A stretch of DNA of 18,823 nt from contig RXOD01004723.1 of NCBI GenBank assembly GCA_005223375.1, forward strand, positions 1 through 18,823, given 5' to 3'. The notes beneath the pieces are model-generated. The model searched no databases, was not told the origin of the DNA, and was given only the letters and a program-made list of their open reading frames with translations. The stretch is from Amoebophrya sp. AT5.2 (Eukaryota > Sar > Dinophyceae > Syndiniales > Amoebophryaceae). Shown here in pieces: positions 7,990 through 16,400 of this stretch (position 1 is the stretch's first letter; each line of letters opens with the position of its first letter). The position numbers and the translations under genes are program-made.

Positions 7990-8619
7990 TTAGTACTGGT
8001 CCGATGCCTTTCTAACTCCTCGCCCGCCAGCTGCTCTGCCGCGGTCCCGCAAAACCTTTGTAAACTGCGTCAAAAGAACCACGATTACTCGATCTATCTT
8101 GAGCATTTCCGCCTTCAAACCTCGGTTCTTCTCCCGCAGCGCCTTCGCTCTGCCTTTGTGGTACTTCGCTTCCACCTTTTTGAATGACGACTCAAACAAA
8201 GGCACCACCGGCTCATTCAAATTCATCTCGTCCGCGTGCTTACAGTCGTAGAGCGACACGCCATCCCTATGCATGATCGCGTCCTTGCAAAGCAAAATCA
8301 GCATCGTCAGCAGCGATCGCTTACGTTTGGTTACGAGGTTGTAGCCCGTCTTGTCGTCCTGAAGAAACTTCAAGAAGTAATCGAGCACCTTGCGCGAGTG
8401 TTCGTAGCGTTGCTTCAAGGCGAGAGTGTGAGGATTGTCGCTGTTCTGGCGCGCAGCAGTCTGGAGCTTGCCGACAGTGTCGTCTTTCACGTGCTTCACA
8501 CACTTAAGCAGACTTTCGATCTCGTGCGCCATCATTGCAGCGTCGTCGGCAAAGCTGTCTTGCTCTCTGTCCTTGAGGAAGCTTTTGACGGCAAGCTTCA
8601 GGTCGTTGGATTTGCTCAA
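7990..8619 (-). CDS. Unidentified small helical protein, 5' end unresolved
   Basis: About 209 open codons ending in TAA, with high third-position G/C like the neighbouring genes. The product is basic and almost wholly helical, with a probable coiled-coil at about residues 145-190 (rich in Lys, Arg, Glu and Leu) and a basic Gly/Arg tail. No family is recognised. The frame stays open upstream of 8619 to a TGA at about 8718 with no ATG; the codon at 8619 is TTG. Either translation begins at the in-frame ATG at 8535 (residue 29, M-M-A-H-E-I), or a short 5' exon is spliced on. One reading that works is an ATG at 8707, 12 codons to 8672, a 76-nt GT-AG intron (8671-8596), then the main frame, giving about 213 residues. 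I see the open frame; the exon model is inference. Confidence 0.6.
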   Translation of the reverse strand: MSKSNDLKLAVKSFLKDREQDSFADDAAMMAHEIESLLKCVKHVKDDTVGKLQTAARQNSDNPHTLALKQRYEHSRKVLDYFLKFLQDDKTGYNLVTKRKRSLLTMLILLCKDAIMHRDGVSLYDCKHADEMNLNEPVVPLFESSFKKVEAKYHKGRAKALREKNRGLKAEMLKIDRVIVVLLTQFTKVLRDRGRAAGGRGVRKASDQY

Positions 8620-8878
8620 AAGCCCACCGACGGCGGCGAAACGGCCGGTGCGCCGGCTGCCAAACGAGTACCAGCAGCGTGCGAAGATCTGTTGTGAGTG
8701 GTGGCATCGTCAAACACTGAAGTACAGAAGTTCGTCTTGATTGGGAACGAATCAATGCATGGGACGTCTTGATTGGGAACTGGGATCAAAATACATAGGA
8801 AACCATGGACATGGGATCAAGATACATAGCCATAGATGGAAGATATAGAGTATCAACATATCATTTTTGTTGTAATAG
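8620..8878. other. Spacer between the giant helicase gene and the small helical gene
   Basis: Mostly A/T-rich. It carries two pairs of direct repeats with a spacing of about 32 bases (8733-8829). On the minus strand, TACTTCAG just ahead of the ATG at 8707 would serve as a trans-splice acceptor. The distal part (8620-8707) may contain a short first exon and intron of the 7990-8619 gene. Confidence 0.45.
8733..8829. repeat. Two degenerate direct repeats with a period of about 32 nt
   Basis: CGTCTTGATTGGGAAC occurs exactly at 8733-8748 and again at 8765-8780 (offset 32). Immediately after, TGGGATCAAAATACATAG at 8781-8798 recurs with one change at 8812-8829 (offset 31). The pairs abut, which suggests slippage or local duplication in the spacer after the helicase gene. 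Confidence 0.7.
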
Positions 8879-11866
8879 TCAAGGACAAAGATGCTTCGGT
8901 ACCATAGAGTCCAGGCCGATTGCTCTTGGGCTTCCGCCGCCTTGCGAAAGGAAAGCTGCCGCCTGAGGTGGCAACAGCACGCCGTATTCTTTTGCCGCTT
9001 GCATGCACCGCAATTGCAACTTCATTGCTTTCTGTTTCGACGCGAGACGGACCTTCCGTTTAATGTAGTGGACGTACCGGCGAAGCCTCCCCATATGCCT
9101 CTCCCCCAGTTCCTCCAGCCACCGCTCAATTTGCTTTTGTGTCGCTAAATCCACGTAGTACTTGCTGTTGGTCACCTTCGTTGTCGCAGACACGCTGCCC
9201 CGCGCAGCAATCTCGGCCGCCTTCTTGCTGCCGCTACGTGTAGCGACGATAGAAGCCCCGCTCTCGTTGGTTTCGGACGTTTGTTCTCGAGCAGCAGCTG
9301 GATTGACCGCAGGGGCAGCCGTCATCTTCTCAGGCATCGCCATGTCGTCGGCCGAGCCTCTTGTGTTTGCGTTCGAGGAAGTGGCCTGTCCTGGTACAGC
9401 TGCAGAAGTGCCCTCGTCCCGCGTGAGCACCTTCAGTTTCGCGCCAGCAGCCATGCCAGCCGGCATTGCCGGGTCCGGAACGTTTTTGCCGCCGAAGGCC
9501 TTCTTCCCCCCGCCTACCGTTGTCCACCCGTCCGCCGACGTCGCAGCCTTCGCCGCCTTCCTCCCCTTGTTCTTCTTCCAGGCTGTCTTCTTCTCGTAGT
9601 ACGCATTTTCGTATTGCGTTTCGTCCCAGTCTTTGTCTTTCCCCCAGCCGTAGCCCTTAGTCTTCGTCCAGTAGTCTCTTTCCTTACCGTATCCACCCGT
9701 TCCCGCCCAGCTCTTATCGTTTGACCAGCCTCCCTTGCTCCACCAGTTGCTCCTGCCCCGCCCCGCCAGCACGCTTTCCGCGTTCCGGTTGTCCGTAACC
9801 CCGGAGATCTTTCTCGCCTCCTTATCCGCCTCTTCCCACTTCCGGCTGCTGAAGAAGCCACGCCGGATCAAATCCTCGTACATGCGGTCCACTTCCGCAA
9901 TCGGTTGCCATACCGCATCTTCGTCTCCCGGGGCCAGAAGCACGTACTTCCTCGGTTGGTCCCAACGCAGCGCTCCGCCGGAAATTTTTGGCCAGAACTC
10001 CGGAAACATGTACGGCGCAAACTGATTCAGAACGTACTCGCCCTTCATCCAGCTGACCTGCTTCGTCTCGCCCTGCTTCAGGGGCTTCAGCCCGCCCCAC
10101 TCCGCCTTAACATAGGGTCGTTCCACGTTCAAGATCTCGTCTCCGATCCGCGGCTTGATCAGGTCTAGGTGAATCTTCGGCGTCACCTGGTCGAGGCTCC
10201 ACGTCTTGTCGGCGAAGTCTTTCCGCGTGTCGCGCTCCTCACTGTCCACCGCCTTGTTCGCCGGGTCCTTCAGAATCGCAACCATGTTCGGGGGCAGCAA
10301 GCGGGCGTGCCGCGTCCGGATACTGGTCGGCAAGTTCGCGAGCTGCGAAGCGAGGTAGCGGCGCGTGCGCGCGGTGACCGCGCCGACGGTGAAAAGCAGC
10401 AGGAAGTAACGAAAGTTCACCTGCGCAAACTGCGTCTCGACCTTCATCAGCTGCTCAGGGGTGAGAACCGTCAGCGACTGACCCTCCTCCCCACGACTCC
10501 CCAAGGATCTACCTCCCCACGACGACCCCTCCTCCCCGATCCCTTCGATGAATTTCCGCCTGCACCAAACTTCCAAGACGGTCAGCGACCGCTCGTCCGC
10601 CGTGCAGTCGTCCAGGAGATCGTTGGCTGGCCGCAGGTAGTGCAGCACGGCGTCGAGCAGTTGTTCCAGCCGGTCGATCGCCGTCCGACTGCGGTTGAAC
10701 TGCCGATCCCACTGCTCCTCCCCCGAGAGGCCCTCGAACGAGGCCCCCATGCACTCGTCCCAGTTGCGGAAAAGCGGCCAGAAGAGATTCTCGGAGCCCA
10801 GAAAGTGCCGGCACCACAAGCTGCGCGCAATCGCGAACTTGAACAGCTTCGTGCACACCGCCAGGTTCCACACGGCCGCGCGCTCGAGCAGGGTGAGGAA
10901 ACCCTCCGGGGAACACACCGTGATGAAGTGGGAGAGGGGAAACCGGCACTGGAACTTCTTCGACGAGTCGCGGGAGATGGTATCTTTCTCCAGCAGGTCC
11001 ATCACGGCCCGCGTCGCGTAGTAGCACATGTCGTCGAGCTTTTCGTGCGTCATCCCGGTGGTCGTCCGGCTCCGCGCGGCGTAATTCGAATTGCCCGTCA
11101 AGATCTTGTCGAGAGCTTGCTCTGTGTACTGCAGCTCCATCTCCCGCTTGCCCTTATCCTGGCCAAACATCTCGATCTCCATCGACTGGTAGAGGTGCTT
11201 CACCGACCCGTCCGGCACGACGTAGAAGGAGCGCCGCAGCTTTCGCGCCGTTTCGTTCGATAGGTACTGCTCGCCCTTATCGTGGCCCTGGAACTGGATG
11301 CGCCACCGCACCCGGCTCAAGTCCGACTCCTTGTACCTCCGGTCCAGCGCCGCCCCGGGGTCGTTCACGTCGTCCCACTCGCGCTTGTTCGACGCAGCCG
11401 GCGCGCCAGTTGCTCCTGCGTCTACCTTCTCCTTGTCGTTGTTTTCCTTCTCCTTTTCCTCGTCGTCATCGTCGTCGCGGACAACGCCGCGGATGGGGTC
11501 ATTGGCAAACATCAAGACCGTGTTGCGGTCCTTGATCACCCACCGCCCGCAGTTCTGGCCGTCGGACTTTTCGTGGGTCATGATCACGTTGCGATCCCGA
11601 CGCAGGAAGTAGCGGTCCTTGGCTTCGTGGGAGTAGACGCCCTCGATCTTCTTCGCATACTTCCATTCCGATGGGGCGTTCGCAGACTTGCTGAAAAAGA
11701 CAAACAAAAACGTGTCCGACCAGATGCGGTTGTTCTTCTCGGCGGCGTAGTCGGCAAACTGCTTGGCGAGTTCGGGCTGATAGCCAGACGAGCGCAAAGA
11801 AAAATTCCACGCGCACAGCTCGGAAAGGGTTACGTTCTCCGAACGAGTGGTCAGGGAATTGTACCT
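8879..11866 (-). CDS. C-terminal segment of the giant TRANK1-like gene (or a separate protein lacking an ATG)
   Basis: An open frame from just after a TGA at 11869 down to a TGA at 8879, about 995 codons. No ATG is near its 5' end: the codon at 11797 is TTG, and convincing sequence (N-V-T-L-S-E-L-C-A-W-N-F) extends further upstream, so the frame must be joined to something 5'. In order: a beta-rich module with G-R-W-V-I-K-D-R and V-L-M-F-A-N-D at about 11650-11510, an acidic linker (about 11450), a long helical region (about 11340-9990), a W/G/Y/K-rich tract (about 9780-9590), an Ala/Gly/Ser linker, and a basic helix (R-R-Y-V-H-Y-I-K-R-K-V-R) near 9060. I recognise no enzyme domain. It most probably continues the helicase gene and may bind RNA or proteins through its tail; a stand-alone gene is the alternative. 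Confidence 0.65.
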   Translation of the reverse strand, partial: RYNSLTTRSENVTLSELCAWNFSLRSSGYQPELAKQFADYAAEKNNRIWSDTFLFVFFSKSANAPSEWKYAKKIEGVYSHEAKDRYFLRRDRNVIMTHEKSDGQNCGRWVIKDRNTVLMFANDPIRGVVRDDDDDEEKEKENNDKEKVDAGATGAPAASNKREWDDVNDPGAALDRRYKESDLSRVRWRIQFQGHDKGEQYLSNETARKLRRSFYVVPDGSVKHLYQSMEIEMFGQDKGKREMELQYTEQALDKILTGNSNYAARSRTTTGMTHEKLDDMCYYATRAVMDLLEKDTISRDSSKKFQCRFPLSHFITVCSPEGFLTLLERAAVWNLAVCTKLFKFAIARSLWCRHFLGSENLFWPLFRNWDECMGASFEGLSGEEQWDRQFNRSRTAIDRLEQLLDAVLHYLRPANDLLDDCTADERSLTVLEVWCRRKFIEGIGEEGSSWGGRSLGSRGEEGQSLTVLTPEQLMKVETQFAQVNFRYFLLLFTVGAVTARTRRYLASQLANLPTSIRTRHARLLPPNMVAILKDPANKAVDSEERDTRKDFADKTWSLDQVTPKIHLDLIKPRIGDEILNVERPYVKAEWGGLKPLKQGETKQVSWMKGEYVLNQFAPYMFPEFWPKISGGALRWDQPRKYVLLAPGDEDAVWQPIAEVDRMYEDLIRRGFFSSRKWEEADKEARKISGVTDNRNAESVLAGRGRSNWWSKGGWSNDKSWAGTGGYGKERDYWTKTKGYGWGKDKDWDETQYENAYYEKKTAWKKNKGRKAAKAATSADGWTTVGGGKKAFGGKNVPDPAMPAGMAAGAKLKVLTRDEGTSAAVPGQATSSNANTRGSADDMAMPEKMTAAPAVNPAAAREQTSETNESGASIVATRSGSKKAAEIAARGSVSATTKVTNSKYYVDLATQKQIERWLEELGERHMGRLRRYVHYIKRKVRLASKQKAMKLQLRCMQAAKEYGVLLPPQAAAFLSQGGGSPRAIGLDSMVPKHLCP
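11837..11864 (-). other. Candidate second intron or frame-shifting junction
   Basis: Between 11990 and 11830 the coding signal passes from one minus-strand frame to another, through a short A/T-rich patch. A GT-AG intron whose length leaves remainder 1 modulo 3 restores the frame. Options include 11864-11837 (28 nt, donor GTACAA like the first intron's GTACCT, acceptor CGGAG preceded by a CTGAC branch-like word), 11885-11837 (49 nt, donor GTGAAC), and versions using the next acceptor at 11819 (46 or 67 nt). I cannot choose between them; the coordinates given are one option. Confidence 0.35.
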
Positions 11867-13282
11867 TCAATTTGTTTGCGTTCACAAAATTCAAATTGCT
11901 TTGATGACGTGTGGTGGAGGAGGGTCGTGCCAGCGCTTCTACGATAAGACGAAGCAACATCAAGTACAGTTCTCTCGCTCTTTCTGCGTGGAACTGTTTT
12001 TTCTTGTCGGCGCTCAGGACCACCGGTGCCGCCAAATCCGCGATCACTGCGACCGGGTTGAAGACCGGCTCCAAACTTTCCGTGGTCTTGGACACGATCT
12101 CCTTCAAGGCGGTCATGCTCGCCAAGCAACCCTTGTTCTGGCCGACTGTCAGCGCCTTCACTAGTTCCGCATTCTGCAGCTTCACCTGCAATATCTTCAT
12201 GATTTCGTATTGTTCGTGCGACAATTGCTGCTCGGAAACCAGTTTTTCGTCGCACAGCAATTGCTTCAGCAGGTGCTTTAACCGGCTGGACTCCGGAAGC
12301 AAATGCTGCCCGCTAGCTATGCTACCAGTGAATTGGTTCTGTTTCGCGGTCGACGTGCAAGGGATGGCCAGCGGAGCCGCTGTCGCATCCTTGTCACCAG
12401 AGCCGGAAGTCGCCGCGCCGATGTCGCTCTTGTGCAGAAACGGACAGCGGCACTTCTTCTTCATCGCGTCCTGTTGTGCAATCGATGCCGCGAGCGTGTT
12501 TTTCGACCCGCCCGCCGCTCCTTCCCTGCTCATCTGGAGGAGCGTCAGGTCGTCCAGGAAGCCGCTGCACTTGCCGGTCAACGCCTCACGCGGGCACCGC
12601 GAGGGGCGGGACTGCTTCAGCAGCCGGCACATTTGGAGCAAAAGTTCGAAGACTGTCACTTCCGCGCGGAGCAGGTCCCGCTGGCACAACTCCAGGAACC
12701 CGCTCTGCCCCTCGATCAGCGCTTGACTGTTCTGGTTGGCGTCAAACCGGAAGGCGATCACGTACTCGTCGACCAATTCGCGGGCGAAGAAATCGTGCTT
12801 CAGAACCTCCTTCACGGTCGTCCTAGTACTTGTTCCGCCACTCTGCTGCTTGTGGTTGTCGTTGTGTTTTCCAACAACACTGCTGCCGCCGAGCAACTCC
12901 AGTTCGGCACCGGTGAGCTCTTCCAGCAACTCGTCCTCGAGTTGCAACTGCTCCATCTCGCCTTGCTGGTCGATGGTGCGCGCGAGCCAGTCGAGGCAGT
13001 CGACCAGACCCAGCGTCTGCACCTCGTTCTGGGCTGCAGCAGGAGAGAGCTTTTGGTAAGGCATCCCAAACAGCGCATGGAAAGCTTTCTCCTTGAGGTC
13101 GCAGTAGATATTGCCTGTGTCAGCCGCGATGTCCGAGTTGTTTGGGTCGATCACCTTCAGAGCAGCCTGGAAGGCCTCGGACAAGTAAAGAGTCGTGCGA
13201 AACTGCGCAAGGGGGCTCGGGAAGTACCGCAGATCGGGCTCCCGCCACAAAGCCTGCATCTCCGCTTTCGTGGCCTCGCAAG
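11865..13282 (-). CDS. Middle segment of the giant TRANK1-like gene, helical, with a possible interrupted CCCH finger
   Basis: About 472 codons in a frame that opens into the helicase frame across the 205-nt intron. An ATG at 13259 exists, but in-frame residues precede it (A-C-E-A-T-K-A-E), so it is probably internal. The product is mostly helical. At 12423-12600 it encodes C-P-R-E-A-L-T-G-K-C, then about 50 Ala/Ser/Gln-rich residues, then C-R-C-P-F-L-H: the C-x8-C and C-x3-H halves of a CCCH finger separated by an insertion. The frame remains open to 11499, but beyond about 11865 the neighbouring frame carries the real coding signal, so the distal part is overlap shadow. Read as an independent gene it would have 586 codons with an implausible basic tail. 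Confidence 0.65.
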
Positions 13283-13487
13283 CTGTTCGAGTATGAGCAA
13301 TATGAATTTCATGTTCATCCTGATATCAATCATTTGATTTTTCGTCAATCAATCTCATTTCGAGGAAACCAGACCCAGAACCACCAGCATCAGTTAGCTT
13401 TTCTATTACAAAACGCACACGAATTTGCTGTTCCTGGCCGTGAACAACAGTCGCCAAAAGAAGAAGAACCAGTACAGTACTAGGTAC
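13283..13487 (-). other. Probable 205-nt GT-AG intron in the TRANK1-like gene
   Basis: The helicase frame would stop at TAG (13482-13480). One base after the CAT codon at 13491-13489, GTACCT begins (13487), and the stretch ends in GAACAG (13283). Removing the 205 bases leaves G|CT, an Ala codon, and runs straight into the downstream frame (A-C-E-A-T-K-A-E-M-Q-A-L-W). The stretch is clearly more A/T-rich than the flanking exons and has stops in the relevant frames. The alternative is a 220-bp intergenic gap, with 13480 as a true stop and 13259 as a new start. Confidence 0.6.
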
Positions 13488-16400
13488 CATGCTTTATCCT
13501 GTCCAGCTTCGGCGCTCCTCGTTTCACCCCCACATCGATAAGTTCCGCCACCATGGCCATCTCAGCCGCTGCCAGCCTTGACGAGCTTAGGTTTTTGTCC
13601 AAGTAGTCCACCACGGTTTCTTCGGTCACCGGGTCTAGCTCCTTGCTCGTCAAAATGCGCAGGCATTCTCCCTTCAACTCCTGGCCCTTTCCGAACCAGG
13701 AACGCATCTCGTTCTGTTCCCGGTTCAGTTCCAGCCTCTTGTACCGCAGCATCGTCTCTGCGTCGCCGCTTGCCCGCGCGAAGTGCTGCGCGTCGAACAG
13801 CCGCCCCTGACGCTCTGCCGCGTCGGCCGCGCTCCGGAAGTCCTTCTTGCTCTCGTAGTACGCCTGCCGGATGTCGTTCTCGTCCAGAAAGGCCTCGAAC
13901 TCCGGGGAATCCGAGCCCGTGTACTTCTCGATAACCTCCGCGCACTGGAACTTGATTTTCAGCACGTCATCGCCGTTGAAATTCACCCGGGGGTCGACCT
14001 GCACGCGCTTCGCGACCGTCTGCGCGTTCATGAGCTTCAGGTCGATCAGCTCCTCGTCCTCCTCGTCGAAGAAACAAGCCTTGTTGAACGTCGCGACGAT
14101 ATCCACCTTGCCGCGCTCGGCGGCATAATTATCATCATCGTCCCCCTCCTTTGCCTTTGTTCCCCCCGCAGCGTGGTCCTTGCCAACAGGTTCCGGCTCC
14201 GGAATCACGAACGCGTCGAAGTAGTTCAGCGCCTGGCTCCACAGCTTGCCGTTGCGGTACATCTTCAGCGCTTGCTCGTGGTTCTCCGCCCTCTTGAAAC
14301 AGTCCCCGGCCTTTCCCCACTTCAACGCCTTCAAATAGCTCTCGCCCGCAGCCTGGTACAACGCCTTCGTGTCGTCCGAGGTGAGCTGCAGGTACTGCGT
14401 GGCGATCAGCTCGTACGACGAGGCGGCCTGTTCGTGCTGGTCCGCGTTCGTGAATGCCAGGGCGGCTTGCCGCAGAGCGCGCTCCCCCATCCCGTTGTCC
14501 TTGTGCTTGGTGTTGGTCTTCTTGGTTGTTCCGCTCCCGCCACCGCCAAACACCAGGTGCCACACCTGGTAGTACATCTGCGCCGCAGCCGTATAGTGCT
14601 CCGCGCGCTGCTTCAGCGACTGCGCGTCGAGTTTCTTCAAATTCGCACCCACGTCCCGCGCACTCTGCTCGGCGTGCGCAGCCTTTGACCAGAAGGCCAA
14701 CGGTAAGTTTCCGCCGACCCGGTACATGCGCTCGGCCTCGACAAACTGCTCGTTGTTGAAGTACTCCAGACCACGGCGGACATACTCTTGCTTCGACGAT
14801 TTCCTGGGGAAATCCACGACCGCCTCCGTTTCGTTCAGATCAGTGACACTCTCAACGAGCGAAACAAGCGGCTCGCGCACCTGGTCGGAAGCCAGCGGGT
14901 CGTGGTGCGGGCCCTTGCGGGCCGCATTGCCTCTGTACCGCGCGAGCCCGGTCGGCTGCTTCACTTCCGCAGACGCGCCGACTTCTCCCTTCGCCACGAC
15001 CTCGATGTCGCCGTCTTTTCCGTCGATGAGGGCAGAACCATCCATACTCGTGCCCATCTCGATTCCCCGGCGTTTGCTCAGCGGCAGCCCCTTCATGGGC
15101 GCGTCGTGGTAAAGGGTCTTGAACATCCGTGTGGCCGTGATCGTCTCGTCTTCTTCGTAGATGATCAGTCTTTTTTTGGCCCGCGTGATGCACACAATCA
15201 GCTCCTTTAGCCGCGTGTTCCAGAGCTCCGTCGCCTCCTGAAACGCGGACGCATTGGTCGAATTCGAGAAGCTTCCGCCGGTCTTGTTCTTCATGATTTT
15301 CTTCTCGAACCCGTCGATTAGAGAGTCCATGTTCCTGCTGTCCGCGGAGAGTTTTAGCGCCTTCCCCGCCACGGTGGCGGAGTCGTTTTCCCAATTATTC
15401 GCGCAACCCCGCAGAAACTTGAAGAGCTCGGTCCAGACTTTATCCTCTCTCTCTCCATCATTCGACTTGCCGGTGCCGTTGGACCTGCCCACCATGTTCC
15501 AGATGATCACGTCGTTGAATTCCAACCCCTTGGCCTCGGAGGGAAGCAGCACAACGATGCCGCGGTCGCCGAGCAGGGCGTCGACCTGGCGCTTGGCTTC
15601 GTCGTCCCCGACAAGCACGACCTGGTCCGCGCCGAAAGTGGTGATCCCCGCATTGGCATTTGTTCCCTTTCCCTCCTCCAGATCCTCCACGACGGGAGCG
15701 GAGGAGCCCTCCTTGTCTGCCGACGCGGGACCACCGTTCGCGGACACTTTAGCCGCTCCTTTTTTATTCGCGTCCCGCTTGCTCGCCGCTCTCCCGGACG
15801 AGGAAGTGGTTTTTTTTGCGGATGCGGAAGCTGGTGCCTCGCCGGAGGTCTTCTTTTCTAAATCTGGCGAGGACTTGTCGCTCTTGCTATCGCCGCCCCC
15901 GGTCACTCCCGCGCTTAACAATGCGTCGCGGAACTGCTGCGGCGTGACGCCCACGATGAATGTCGGCAGCTCCCCCTTCTCGTAGGAGCGTTCGGGCGCC
16001 GCGTCGTCGATTCTCTTCGGGTAGAAGTGTTTCGAGACCTCCACCAGCACCTGCGCCATGTTCAGGATTCGCTGCGGCGCGCGGAAGTTCCGCGTTAGGT
16101 GTATCTCCTTCGGCATGTTCTTCTTGATCGCTTCCGCGGCCCGCTGCCACTCGGCCTCTTCGGTGTCCCGCTTCTTGTCCGAGAGCACCTTCGGGTAGAG
16201 CCCGTGCCACAAGTCCTTCAGGCGCGCGTGCTTGAACACCCGCCCCTCCGCGATGCACTGGGCCGGGTCGTGCGCAAACGTGTACGCGTTCGGGTCGCGG
16301 CACACCAGCGCAAACAGCAGCATCTGGAGGATGGAGAGGTCCTGGCTCTCGTCCGACAGCAGGCAGGACACCAGCGGCCCGTCGTAGCCCTGCCGCTGTC

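Noticed and set aside
10169..11263. Long plus-strand open frame opposite the C-terminal segment (similar ones at 12303-13337 and 16561-17550)
   Set aside because: Antisense shadows created by high third-position G/C in the minus-strand genes; the translations are Arg/Leu/Val/His-rich with no domains.
11499..11860. Distal part of the 13259-11499 frame as real coding sequence
   Set aside because: The overlapping frame gives a normal, structured protein with G/C-rich third positions, while this frame gives an Arg/Pro/Gln-rich tail typical of an off-frame reading.
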